A stretch of 64,000 bases of DNA from Flabesymbios commensalis (taxonomy: Eukaryota > Annelida > Polychaeta > Terebellida > Flabelligeridae), in NCBI GenBank assembly GCA_964017125.1, contig OZ024908.1, positions 63,129,965 through 63,193,964 on the forward strand, written 5' to 3'. The translations under genes were made by a program, and so were the position numbers. Below, in pieces: positions 23,303 through 35,405 of this stretch (positions are counted from its first letter, which is position 1; every line of letters starts with the position of its first letter). The notes below the pieces were generated by a model that saw only the letters and a program-made list of their open reading frames with translations, ran no database searches and was not told the DNA's origin.

Positions 23303-24027
23303 TAGTCTGGGAGCCAAGTCCTGTAACGTGTCACTTCGCTTGAACCAAAAAGTGGCAAAGATCTGAGTTGTTATTATGACAGGTAAATATCCATAGAACA
23401 TCATTAGGGTGGGTGTAGAGCTTGACTGTGGCAGCAAAGTCCCTGAAATAAGGGATGTTCAAGGGTACCCTCGATCCTAAATACTGCATTTTTCAAGACA
23501 CCAGGGGGCTTATGCACCACTCCGGCGTTGGTCGGTCGGACGTGAAAATATCGGCAACGCCGATTCAACGTCGAGGCGAACACTGAACCGCCGCATGCAC
23601 AGCTGAGGCGTGGGTCTACGCTGTGTCGGTGCTACGCCCCAAATCTCACGCCTGGTCGGGGGTAGTCGTTGAACCAGCGTTGCCGCGAAATGGCATTGCT
23701 ACTGGTAGAAAAATAGGCAGGCATACACTAAGTAGGCCTATTAAAGCTAGGATTTCTTACATAATAATTAAATTTAAGTGAATAACGCTTATGTAAGGTA
23801 ATCCGTAGGTTGCCAAAGTCTATACAGTCACCTAGAAATATAACATAACCGTTATTTAATTAAATTTAATTATTGTGAGGTTCTAATAATGATGCTAAAA
23901 AAACATGCTAGTTGTTAGATATAATCACCCTTGTTATCTCAATCATCAGAAATATTTTACAACTGGAATGCGAAGAAAACAGACAGATCGACGAGCAGCA
24001 TGACAAAATCTGGATGATATTATTATA

Positions 24028-26132
24028 GTCAGGGTCCATTTTCAAAATATTTCCGTTTTACTTGTTGAGGCATTTTTAGTAGAATTTGGCATGTAGTTAT
24101 TCTTACACAATTTGGGAACGCTGATTACAAATCTGCCCCATACCAAGCTCTATTTTGTCTTTTTCAAGACTCAAAATTCAAAAACAAAATGTCTTAAACC
24201 CACCTGAGCAACATACTAAAAGTCCCCTGAATTTGACCTTGTGCGTTTGCCACTAGAGGACAAAATCCAAAATGGCCGCCACTGCAAGGCAATGTGTCAT
24301 AACTTTGCTTCCAAATAGCGTAGAGATGTGTTTTTGGTGTCTGCATATAGGTTTCAAACACCCCGGAAACCAATTCAGAGCCGTTGATTATCAATATTTC
24401 ACAAAGTTTGGGGGGGGGGGGGACAAATGTTGCGCCAGGAAAACGACACATCGTAGTCCAGTGTAATAATTTATTTAATAAAACCCTATTATTTCACATT
24501 CAGAAGACGAGGGAAACCAACGTAATATTGAGCATGTTGTAAAAATGTTGAAACTATTGACAAATATTGACAAATATGTTATAATTGCTGATCACTGTCC
24601 GGCACTAGATAACCTGTCGCTCGCCATATATCCGTTCTAGGCATATTAGTATGTGGCCTATGTGACATCCACCTGCATCGTGCTTTTATAGTGAGGAAGA
24701 AAGCAATAATTTAAATGTGCGTTGGCCACGGGGGGCATCCTTCTGGCCAAGCCTTGTACTAGGGTTAAGCAAAGCATTGATCATCTAATACTCAAGACGC
24801 ATGTACAGAATCAGGGAGAAGGGCAAAATAGTTTCAGTTTGCAGAAATATAATAAATTCAAAGTTCAAATTCGCCACTTTTGGTATTTAAGAACAATGTC
24901 ATTCAACCATTCAATAAACACTGGTGTGAAAACTACTACATGCTGAGACGTTAAATGTCATTACGGCAATCAAACTGTCAGATACTGACAATGTGGTTGG
25001 TAGTCGTAGGAACTGATGTAAACTTGCTCATTCTGCTTTCGAAACGTTCTCATCATAACAATGCCTAGCTGTGTAAAACTAGAGGTGGTGATATTTATCG
25101 TACCATTCAACCGTCTCAAAGACACAACGCCAGCACATCAATTCTAAAAAGAAGACATTTAAATTAGTTCATAAGCATCCAGAACTAGAACATAAGCCTA
25201 TTGGAATATTTCAATGTGTCCTCTTCGTCAATAACCCCTGCCACAAAAAGTGGATATTGTTTCGGTTGTATTTTAGGCCTGTTTAGCAATAAATACAGCT
25301 CTTGCCGGATAACAATATTATTAACATCTATGAGATTGTGCTTGGAGCTTCATTGATGGAAAACTGCAACCAGTCCTCATGTAGAAGCTTCCTGCTGCAC
25401 CTGAAGAACTGTCATATTTAGTTTGATTAGGTGTGAATTACGACTACGAGACAGTATCCAATGGCGTCCTATGAAGGAGTCGCTACATCAATTCCGAAGC
25501 TGCACAAAGATGTGACAAATATATTGATGAGGGTGATTATTCTAACATTATCATTTAGGCGCCAAAAATAACTTCCTACGACATTGAGAAAAATAGTTAT
25601 GGTACTTGCTGTATAAATGGCGGCCATCTCGGATTTTTCCCTGAAAGTACATGTAATATGGAAGTTAAAGGTTATTACTGTTCTGTAGCCTACACTAGAT
25701 TTATTGTTATTAAAAACCTATACTTAGTCACCAAAAACAACGTTCTATGACTTTTAGAAAAAAGTAATGGTACTTTCTGTATTATTGGCGACCATCTTGG
25801 ATTTTTAACATTAATTGCGTGATAGTTGACCAGGTCTTTGAATGTGAAATTCCTCAAAACAAAAAGGTTATTTTAAACACGAAAGTCAAGTTTGTGTGTC
25901 CGCTGTGCACTCAGACATAATGTATATAATCATGACAATTGTGACTTAATCTGCTATTTTGGCGGCCATGTTGTTTTTCAATTTTAAAAGGGAAAAATTA
26001 AAAATAGAGCTTGGCATGGGGCAGATTTGGAATCAGCATATCCGAATTGTGTAAAAACAACTGCATGATAAATTATACTAAGAAATGCCTTACAAACTTT
26101 AAAAATGCCTTTTTTGAAAAATGGACCCTGAC
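24028..26132. mobile_element. Element E1: 2.1-kb long-TIR element (TA|GTC type)
   Basis: The termini GTCAGGGTCCATTTT...AAATGGACCCTGAC continue into inverted repeats of about 155 bp, sharing ACAAATCTGCCCCAT and CCAAGCTCTATTTT. TA lies outside each end (24,026-24,027; 26,133-26,134). Subterminal GGCGGCC boxes face inward from both sides (24,273; 25,619; 25,788; 25,962). There is no transposase. It is inserted in element A. Confidence 0.85.
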
Positions 26133-26711
26133 TATTATAATACGTGGACAAATAATCAAGATTTATAATTAGTCCTGCAAATTAGAAAAGTAATTCAAGG
26201 GTAGTAAAAGCATGAAATTTGGTACAGTCACACATTAACTATCTACTGCAATATTCTGCAAGACTAAATAACTAATACTGTATTTCCTTAAATTTGGTAC
26301 CATGCAGATATATACATGATATATTGGTGCAGATATATTGGTGCATTAATTGTGACGTCATAATTAAATATTAAAAGATAACTTTAAGTCAACGTACACC
26401 CCACGACCAAATAAGTTGCAGAAGTTGATATTATTCTTTAGAAATAATATACATTTTGATGTTAAGCAAGGGTGTCCCTTGTTAAAAATGCTCAAAATGA
26501 CGTCGTAATTCACAGGTGTCCAAATTAATTTGCACAGCACTGTAAAACGCTGCTGCGTGGATGCAGCGTATAACCGACCGTCAACTGTGCATGAGGCGAT
26601 AGAACGTCCGAGGTTTCAACGCCCCATCCACGCCAGCGTTTGAGTACAAATCTACGAAGACCCAGAGGGGACATACACCTGTAGTAAGAAAAAATAATAA
26701 TGTGAATATCC

Positions 26712-26877
26712 CGTACGTACGTAATCATGATCCCGTACGTACGCAATCATTATCCCGTACGTACGCAATCATGATCCCGTACTTACGCAATCATGATCTC
26801 GTACGTACGCAATCATGATCCCGTACGTACGCAATCACTATCACGTACGTACGCAATCATGATCCCGTACGTACGCA
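26712..26877 (+). repeat. 22-bp palindrome array, left arm (8 units)
   Basis: Units start at 26,712 and every 22 bp after that up to 26,866, with no change of period. The consensus joins CGTACGTACG and ATCATGAT, each a perfect palindrome, through short linkers (CA and CC). Confidence 0.95.
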
Positions 26878-27174
26878 CTTTCTATGTACATTTTGCGAAG
26901 TGACCAGTTATGCCTCTGACAAGCCTCGTCTTTTCACGTGGGTGGTAATAGATATGGCGATATTTGTCTTTCAATCAGAGATCTACAAATTAGGAAAGTT
27001 ACTCAAGTTTATCCCTGACTCCGAGGTTTTGTAATGTCCTCCAGACAACCGGGTCACCCTATTATATACACAGGAGTGACGATACACTACCCCAACCAAG
27101 CCCCCATGTTGGCACAAGCATTGGGCCAATGTCGGGTTATTGTCGTACCACTCGGTAAATCAACCCTTCTAAAT

Positions 27175-27365
27175 CATGTAAATGAAATGAAATGAATGGG
27201 GTTTTAGGCCACCTTTGTGCACATATAGCCTAAACTGGGCCAGGAAAACCTCCTGAGGGTGGTGAGATGAATGAAATGACACTGCCTTCCAGATACATGA
27301 TTCGAAATTAGAGCCCTGGCGGTCTGAGGCCAAGCACGCTACCTCTTGGTCACGGAGGCTCCCCA
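27175..27365 (-). mobile_element. tRNA-derived SINE (GGGGAGCC family), copy 1
   Basis: On the minus strand it begins GGGGAGCCTCCGTGACCAAG, with A-box-like GACCAAGAGGTAGCG and B-box-like ATTTCGAATC, then CACCCTCAGGAGGTTTTCCT, TATGTGCACAAAGGTGGCCT and a tail rich in ATTTC/ATTCATTTC. Another full copy lies at 36,400-36,581 and a 3' part at 57,850-57,927. Confidence 0.85.
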
Positions 27366-27424
27366 CAATATTGAATCGTTACGGATAAGCGAAGAAAAAA
27401 CATTTTGTTTCTTTGAAACTTTGA

Positions 27425-27500
27425 GGTCAGAGTGGGGCTCGAACCCGCGATCTTCGACTTTCCAAGCAGGCAGCCGTAACCACTGCACCAACAACAGCAA
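27425..27500 (-). other. tRNA-like sequence (probable SINE head)
   Basis: The minus strand reads GTTGGTGCAGTGGTTACGGC (A-box region) and later GCGGGTTCGAGCCCCACTC (B box). The T arm nearly pairs, but the 5' and 3' ends do not form an acceptor stem, so this is not a working tRNA gene. Confidence 0.6.
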
Positions 27501-28240
27501 TGTATTTCAATAAACACATATGCTGCGCGCGCAGTAACGAGAACATCGTCTAATTTATTGCATTAACCATTATATTCTAGAATTGAAAAAGTTGTGAGTC
27601 CCCTTTATCGCACAATGAAGTCTACATTAAAATATTAATATCACATGTAGCTCCTACAAGGAACCTATATTATTATACAACCTGCTCAGAGATTTTAAGG
27701 TGATGTCTTAGTGTAAACTATGTTGTCTTAGTGTAAACTATGTTGGTCAAATACAATCTTGTATTTACATGTTGTTGTAAAATATAAAATATTTATTTTC
27801 TTTGAGACATGTGCAATTAAACCTAAACAACACACTGGTCTAATAACACCACGATGCTTCTTCGAATTCAGAGGCGTGACATTATATAAGCCTATAAGTG
27901 CTCGAGGAGTGTCTAAGTCAAGAAGACATGGTCGTTAACAAAGGAGCTAAAAAAATCAAATAAATGGGTCTTTATTATTAATGTTTCATTTTCTGAAAGT
28001 CCAGCCGTTCTTTGTGTGTTGTGCACGTTTATTTCACAAAAAGTGGTCGTTTTCTGTTAAAATCCGGTTTATTTTTGTTTTTATTTCCCGATTAATAATA
28101 ATTACAATAATAATAATAATTACGACAAAAACACTGAAGAATGTGACGACCATCCTGTGCTCTGGCAGTGGGGCAGTGGGGGGGAGTGCCCCACCCCAGA
28201 CAACGACCCTGATTTCTGGTTGACTGAATTTTTATCATTG

Positions 28241-28704
28241 CGTACGTACGAGATCATGATTGCGTACGTACGGGTTAATGATTGCGTACGTACAAGATAA
28301 TGATTGCGTACGTACGGGATAATGATTGCGTACGTACGTGATAATGATTGCGTACGGGATAATGATTGCGTACATACGAGATAATGATTGCGTACGTACG
28401 GAATAATGATTGCGTACGGGATAATGATTGCGTACGTACGAGATCATGATTGCGTACGTACGGGATCATGATTGCGTACGTACGTGATATATTGATCGTG
28501 TTTGTACGGGATCATGATTGCCTACGTACGAGATAATGATTGTGTACGTACGGGATAATGATTGCGTACGTACGGGATCATGATCGCGTACGTACGGGAT
28601 ATAGTGCGTACGTACGGGATCATGATTGCGTACATACGGGATAATGATTGCGTACGTACGGGATAATGATTGCGTATGTACGGGATCATGATTGCGTACG
28701 TACG
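28241..28704 (-). repeat. 22-bp palindrome array, right arm (22 units)
   Basis: Twenty-two units start between 28,241 and 28,695. Most are exactly 22 bp. Two near 28,351 and 28,413 are 18 bp because CGTACGTACG is cut to CGTACG. The array is in inverted orientation to 26,712-26,877. Non-palindromic variants (GATAATGATT) are common in the second half-site. Confidence 0.95.
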
Positions 28705-28851
28705 GGATATTCACATTATTTTTTTTCTTCCTATGTCCCCTCTGGGTCTTCGTACAAATCATTGTAAATCCTATTTTGCTTTTATTACATACATAATGAT
28801 ATATTACGAACGTTTTGAAATATTTCGGAAAAATTAAACCCACCCTTTACG

Positions 28852-29934
28852 CGCTGAAAGTCAATATTCCAATTAAAGGTAGTTTTGTTCTCCAGATGTA
28901 ATTTTTCTGTTTTCTGTAAATTTGCATGGTTATGAGCATGCAAAGGTATACTTACCACATTTTGTTCCATCACTCATCTGCTACCACTATGTCCCATTTG
29001 ACAACCCATAAGTTGCTGCATGAAGGACTTATGAGGTCAAAGGTCCGGATGGGGTACTTTAACTAGTTACATTTTGTCGACCCATTGTAATAATAGATAT
29101 TTCATTTTTATAGTTCTAAACAGTTTTAATACCACTCTTGCCACATTTTGTCATTAAATACATTTCGGACGAAACATAGGTGAAGGTATGATACTTTTCA
29201 GAAAACGTTAGCCCACCCTTAGAGCGCTGAAAGTCGATATTTAAAAAAAATCACAATGCTCGTAGAATATAACTCTTTCGTTTGTTCTGTATGTGCATGA
29301 TTATGTGCATGCTAATGTCTGTTGTCTTTATTTTGTATATCTGTCATCTGGTTCCACCGTATCAAGTTAGAACAAACCTTATCTTGTTGCATGAAGGACT
29401 TACGAGGTCAAAGGTGTGGACATTTTGTCGACCCCGTGTTATAACATAATCTATATTTTTATAGTTATAAACAGCTTTAATAACACTTTTGTCACCTATT
29501 GTCATTGAATACATTCCGGATGAAACATAGATGAAGTAATGATATTTTTCAGAAAACATGAACCCACCCTTAGATCGCTGAAAGTCATAATTTCCAATAA
29601 AAAAAATCACAAATTTCGTATTATGTAACTCTTTCGTTTGCTCTGCATGTGTATGATTATGAGCATGCTAATGTCTGTTGTCTTCATTTTGTATATCTGC
29701 CATCTGGTTCCATCATATTAAGCTATAAAAATCTTATCTTGTTGCATGAAGGATTTATGAGGTCAAAGGTCCGAATGGGGTACTCTCACTAGTTACATTT
29801 TGACGACCCTATGTGACAACAAAATCCTTATTTTTATAGTTATACACAGCTTTATCACCACTCTTCCCACATTTCGTCATTGAATACATGAAACACATGT
29901 GAAATTTGTATTGTTTTAAACCCACCCTTAAATC
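28852..29934 (+). repeat. ~360-bp tandem repeats, left arm of element A
   Basis: The landmark CGCTGAAAGTC-like word recurs at 28,852, 29,225, 29,576 and 29,934 (steps of 373, 351 and 358). Each unit carries TGCATGAAGGACTTATGAGG, a GACC/GTCGAC-rich stretch, and CATTGAATACATTC..GA.GAAAC. No open frame is conserved between units, so the repeat is not coding. Confidence 0.9.
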
Positions 29935-31619
29935 GCTAAAAAACGATATATCAAAAGAACCTAACACAGCTAGAGCACTGGTCAAACGTGTTTTAGAGAC
30001 ATTATTCGCCACCAGGTGGGACCACAGGCTGATATACTTAGATTGTTAGCAATATTTCAGTTATTAAAAGGGGTCTCAATGGTAGCAGATATAAATCTGT
30101 CCAACTGATAGTTGAACAAGGAATCTAGAATTCTTGGCTAGAATGTGCATTACGAAGCTCATTGAGGCCCATAACATATGGTGACGTGTTGCCAATGGTC
30201 AAAAGTTGGGTAATATGGGTAATCTGCCTGCAAAGGAAAGGCAGGGTCTAAAGTTGTTTTTATGACATATCCATAACAATCACCTCAAATGCATTTATGT
30301 CGACTTTGTCATGGTCATATTATTTCATTCTTATCTGTGTCTTGGAATACTAAATGATAAATACATAATTATAGATAATAAATAATTATCTACAACGCAC
30401 AAAACCGAACAATTGATAATTTAAAATGTTGTGTAATATCTCAGATAATACTAGCCAAGTATATTTAGTGAGAGATTTATATTGTTAGTATAGTACTGTT
30501 ACACGTATATGTACTTGCTAGCATATAGAAAATAAATGATACTATGGGCACATAATGGCCAACAGCAGTGAGAAATCAGTTACATTCTAGAAGTCCTTCC
30601 CCACCAGCAGCAAACAGCTAGGAATAATCACTGAATTTTCCTAATGTTTAGAGTTTTAAGACGTTGCTCATAATAAACTTTCGAAGGCAGCAGTTATTAG
30701 TCAAGATTAAACCCACATACTGATAAAAAAAGCTTAATAAAGTAATGTCTGATGACATCATTATAAATTAAAGGTATACACCAATAAACATTTTTAAATG
30801 GGAAGAGGCATAATGCAGATAGTACTAGTAGTACTTATATCATTGGCTGAGTGGTATGCTACACTCGGTCCACATGTATTTCACTTTAAATCAATGGGCT
30901 TATTAGCAGTGTCTCTGGATAACGGCAATGCTGGTGTTGTATGGTGTCAATTATCCAAGTGAATGGAGCAGGATGTTCTGTAAATATGATTTAGCATAAA
31001 AGATTTGCTTTTGGGAGACAAACATTTATTGAACCATTGCTATATATATATCTATATATATACTTCCGGAATATATGCTGCAGTTGATTTTAGCTATGAC
31101 ATGACATAGTCAGGAGCTGGCACTATGCTGCACTTAGCAGAACTAATTTAACCTTTGATACGTCCTCCCCCCACAAATGTTACTTGATGCCACCTCAGAT
31201 ACTAATCCAAAATGTTGAACAATTCCAGGCATTACAGAATCTTGGGGTGATATTGGTGATATCAAAAAGTGGTTTATCAATTTGTCCTTGCATTATCTGA
31301 AAAAAAAGGATCATGTGAAGACAACACATTTCTGCGAAACGAAGCTACATGGCTGATGGCATTGTGACAAACACAATGGCTGCATCAGATACGCTTCTAG
31401 GTGTTGCTAAATTTGGATTTATTATTTACGAATTACCTTTATTATCTTTTACTTGTGGATATATTCAACTAAAAAATATAATGATGTCCTCAAATAAATC
31501 GTCTAGTTCCTATTTTATCACTAGGCAAGTTATCATAGGACTAGTTCAAATAAGAGTCTGAAATGTTACGTCTTGGTGAACAGTGAAAATATTAAAAAAA
31601 ATCCAGCACCTGTTGACCT

Positions 31620-32700
31620 CTAAGGTTCGATTTATTTTGTCAAAAATATCAAAACTGTATATATGTTTCGTTTGGAATGTATTCAATGACACAATGTGGT
31701 AACAGTGGTATCAAAGCTGTTTGAAATTATAAAAAGTGGTCGAAAAAATATAACCAAGAATACCTCATCCGGACTTTTGATCTCATAAGTCCTTAATGCA
31801 GCATGGTAGTTTTTTTTTAATTTGACATAGTTGTACCAGATGGCAGATTTATCATATGAGGTCAGCAGACATCAGTATGCTCATAATCATACAGATGAAC
31901 AGTAAATTGAAACGTGTGCATACTACTAACTGTGTTTATTTATTTTTTTAATATTGACTTTCAGCGCTCTAAGGGTGGGTCTACGTTTTCTGAAAAAAAA
32001 ATCTAAACTTCAGATATGTTTCGTCCGGAGTATATTTAATAACAAAATGTGGCAAGAGTGGAAATGAAGCTGTTTATATCTATAAGAATGACAACTTTGT
32101 TATTACAAGGGGTCGACAAAATGTAACTCGTGAGACTTTTGACCTCATAAGTCCTTAATGCAACAATATGTGATTTTTATAATTTGACAAAGTATAGTGG
32201 TACCAGATGACAGATTTATCAAATGAGGTCAGCAGACATTAACATGTTCATAATCATACAAATGTACAGAAAACGGAAAGTTACATACTACGAATTGAGT
32301 TCATTTTTTTTTTTAATATTGACTTTCAGTGCCCTAAAGATGGGTTTACATTTAATGAAAAAACTCACATCTGTTTCATCCTGAAAATATCCAATGACAA
32401 AATGTGACCAGAGTGGTATTAAAATTGTTTATAACCATAATAATGATGATTATGTTATTACAGGGGTCGAAATAATGTCACTTGTGAGAGTACCCCATCC
32501 GCTCTTTTGACCACATATGTCCTTCACAGAACAAGGTAATTTTTTTCTAATTTGATATAGTGTTATCAGATGGCCGATGTACCAAATGAAGTCAAGAGGA
32601 CATTAGCATAATCATAATCATAGAAATGTACAGGAAACGACAAAATTACATTCTACGAATTGTGTTAATTGTTTTTGTAATATGGAATCCCAGTGCTCTA
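31620..32700 (-). repeat. ~360-bp tandem repeats, right (inverted) arm of element A
   Basis: It has the same units in reverse orientation. GACTTTCAGCGCTCTAAGGG at about 31,957 recurs at about 32,321 (with GTGCCCTAAAG) and about 32,686. Three units face the left arm across the 1.7-kb middle. Confidence 0.9.
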
Positions 32701-33125
32701 AAGGTGGATAAATGTTTTGTGAAAAAATTGAAACTCTACTAATTTGTCATCTTATCTTTAATAAAAAAGAAATATGGAGGACAGTGATTTAAAAATTGCT
32801 TATAGCAATTGTGGTTTGGGTTTTTAATAACCTGGGGTGAAAAAGGTGCAGTCTTTGTGGCTCGATGGTACCCTTGAACATCCCTCATTTTAAAATCTTT
32901 GCTGCCACGATCAACTTCTACATCCACCCTATTAATGTTCCAGGTATATTTTCCTGTCATATGCACATATCAGACCTTTGCCACTTTTTGGGTCAAGCGA
33001 ACCCAAAAACTAGCAGCTTTTTTTTAAACTTGGCTCCCAGACTAAATATTGTATACGCTGTATTCGATGTGAGCTATAATTGCTGCAGCGCCATAACAAT
33101 TCAAACTCACAGTGAATCAAAATAA

Positions 33126-33510
33126 CTCAACTGGACACATGGAATGGCGGCCAAAATCTGTCCGGTTGCCGCATGCGGTTGCCGCACCGCATCTGGGTAA
33201 CCGCATGCAGCTGCATTTCCATGTGTCCGGCAAACGTTTGCGGCAAACGAGAATGAAATGCCTTCCTACGTCATTATATTTATTTATGGGTTTTCTAGAA
33301 CTCTGCTGGAATGATAAGAATAATGACGTCACAGGGGACTTTCCATGCGGCAAACGCATGCGGCAACCGCAGAAATCCGACACTGCTAGATCTTCAAAAG
33401 CACCCGCGTTCGACGCACGCGTTTGCCGGACACATGGCATTTACATTCATTTAATCTGGACAAAAAGTGTGCTGCAAACGCATGTGGCAACCGGACACAT
33501 GAAATGGCAG
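33126..33510. repeat. GC-rich stretch built from CGGACACATGG and GCATGCGG words
   Basis: GGACACATGGAATGGC (33,133) and GGACACATGAAATGGC (33,494) bracket the stretch in direct orientation. CCATGTGTCCGG (33,221) and CCGGACACATGG (33,426) lie inside, with many GCCGCATGCGG/GGCAACCGCA words that can form hairpins. It is far richer in G+C than its surroundings. The open frames on both strands are by-products of its composition, and I do not call a gene. Confidence 0.6.
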
Positions 33511-33777
33511 CGCTAAATTAGGCCTACACTTTTACCATGTTTACCCGTTGAAGTTGTGCCTCACTACCGCGACTTCAAGTGAGCAAAAATTACTCTTTTA
33601 GAATGAAAACATACATGCCAATCTAACCATTTTAGCGCTCATTTGTCCTTCGAATTTCCATTCTAAACGGCACCCTCAGTCCAGTTAGTTATGTTGTCTC
33701 GGGCTTCATCTTTTACCGTCGAATAGCTCACCCAGTTCCGTCTCGAATGAGTTGAGGAAAGTCTTAGAAGGGTTATT

Positions 33778-33937
33778 CCCAGCAAACACTACACAGCAAC
33801 TCGGTGTTGGATCAATGGTTGTCCACCGTCTGTGACGCTGACCCAACAGTGGCCCAACAATCGGTAAAACACAAAATATGTGTATTACATGTGTACAATG
33901 TTGTACAAATTTATACAAATGTTTTGTGGTTGCTGGG
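33778..33937. mobile_element. CCCAGCAAACAC MITE, long form
   Basis: It has family ends (CCCAGCAAACAC; GTTTTGTGGTTGCTGGG) around an asymmetric middle that contains CCACCGTCTGTGACGCTG, a core also seen at 55,941-56,049. Confidence 0.85.
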
Positions 33938-33939
33938 TA

Positions 33940-35403
33940 GGTAGACGCGATTAACACAATAAAGATTAAAATATGGGTGTGTAGCTATATAATAACAAAA
34001 TGTCAGCATACAACTCAATTCTATGAGCTGTGTAATTTTCTATTAAATTGCTCTGATTAAAAATTCAGATGATGTATATAGACCTATTAGTCTGGTGCGC
34101 TATGTCAGAAATATGCCTAAAATTAAAAGTTCTTGCCCAGATTGATTATACTGTTTTTTTTATTTTCTCATGGGCCAAAAAAGCCACAAATATTGGTGTT
34201 CAATTTACCCCGCCCATCAACCTCGTTTTATGACACATTCAAAATGGCCGCCATGGAAATCACATTTGGCCATAACCCAATGGGTGGCCTCCATGCTAGC
34301 GACATTGTGGTCTTAATGGAGGTCTCCCAAACCACCCTATAAATTGTTTCACTCATCTTTCATTCACCTATTTTCATGGTTGAATAAACACTTCCTCTTC
34401 TTCTTCTAGCTGTGGATGTATCTTAGGTTTTTTAAAATTAACGATAAAACACATTTTGGATACATTTTTCTCGCGAATTGGAAAAAAAGCTATGTTTCAT
34501 AATTGCTAAACAAATGATCAGAATTAATTTTGGTGGGTGTAAAATTATTGGATTTTAAGATCTTGCTTTTTAAAATCCACAAAAACAAATAAAACGGGGA
34601 CTTTTAATTTATCACAGCGTATGAGAGATATCGGCGTATAGATTCTAGCCATAATTGGAGGGGGCAGGGCCATTACCATAGCTGGGATTTAGGAGGATCA
34701 CAGCAGACATTCAAAAAGAAACAAACAGCTCATATCACAACCATGAAGATGTTTTGCTAGGTATCAGTAAATCAGTTTCAATCTAAATTACCTATTCAGT
34801 GTGAATGAAAATACAAGAAAAGGGAAACGTGGTATTTTTTTTCAACTGGACAACATAATCAAAGTGGAAGTTTGAATTTTCAGGGAAGGACACACACTTT
34901 TAAAAAGCTTTGATAACGAGTGATTAGAAGCTTTAAAAAACAATCATGTTTTGAAATAGTCTGTTTACATGAGAGGCCCTGTAGCCTATCACAGATCATT
35001 AAATTAAGAAATATTTCAAATGATGTTTCATAATACGAGAACAGAAAACATAATACACATTGAACCAACCCACATGTTAACAGATACATTGAATGTGCTT
35101 GCATTTGTATGCTCAGTAGTAGATAGAAATGTTATCCGGTAAAAAGGTGATCATGCAATTAGATCACCTGCGAGAAGTCATTCTCGAAAGGCAGAAGTCA
35201 AAATTGCTATAAAACTGATAATCACTTTCACTAAGTACTATGTATGTATATTGTCATCCCAACAAAGTTGTTTAGAACTGGTTCCCGTTGAGTTTTCTGC
35301 AAATTCATGCAAGTGACACATGAGATGCAAACCATGAGAGTAATTCATGAAGTCAGAAGTTTGTCAGGTGTCCCAATAATCATGATAATAGGTCTAGATC
35401 CAT
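33940..35403. other. Unassigned sequence
   Basis: No gene is recognised. An AAAATGGCCGCCATGG box lies at about 34,241-34,256. Confidence 0.4.
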
Positions 35404-35405
35404 TA

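Larger units (their letters stand above)
26653..28754. mobile_element. Element G: 2.1-kb inverted-repeat element with minisatellite arms
   Basis: The outer arms match in inverted orientation: TACGAAGACCCAGAGGGGAC (26,653 on) against its reverse ending at 28,754. Both pass through AATAATGTGAATATCCCGTA into arrays of a 22-bp unit. The left array has 8 units and the right array 22, in opposite directions. The middle holds a SINE, a tRNA-like piece and unassigned DNA. No coding region is seen. The target duplication is unclear, so the true outer ends may lie slightly further out. Confidence 0.75.
23305..33042. mobile_element. Element A: 9.7-kb long-TIR element (TA|GTC type), with nested insertions
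   Basis: The left end (from 23,305, GTCTGGGAGCCAAGT) and the right end (to 33,042, reverse) align over roughly 200 bases, sharing CCAAAAAGTGGCAAAG, ATGACAGG, GTGGCAGCAAAG and GGGATGTTCAAGGGTACC. TA flanks both ends (23,303-23,304; 33,043-33,044). Inside, in order, lie a GC-rich patch (23,520-23,690), E1, the 22-bp-array element, an arm of ~360-bp repeats (28,852-29,934), a 1.7-kb middle, and the same repeats inverted (31,620-32,700). No transposase-like protein is visible. A TA duplication suggests a Tc1/mariner-like mechanism (inference). A second, shorter copy lies at 40,584-44,060 in the opposite orientation. Confidence 0.75.

Noticed and set aside
27425-27500. A functional tRNA gene on the minus strand
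   Set aside because: A and B boxes are present but the acceptor stem does not pair, so it is more likely a SINE head.
28241-28704. A CRISPR-like array
   Set aside because: Units are contiguous 22-bp repeats with no unique spacers, and the DNA is clearly animal.
28235-28843. Tyr-Val-Arg-Asn-His repeat proteins on the minus strand
   Set aside because: Produced by the 22-bp palindrome array, whose step allows long open frames.
33112-33516. 134-residue frame and the opposing 107-residue frame
   Set aside because: They depend on repeated GCATGCGG/GGACACATGG words; open on both strands, with no domain recognised.
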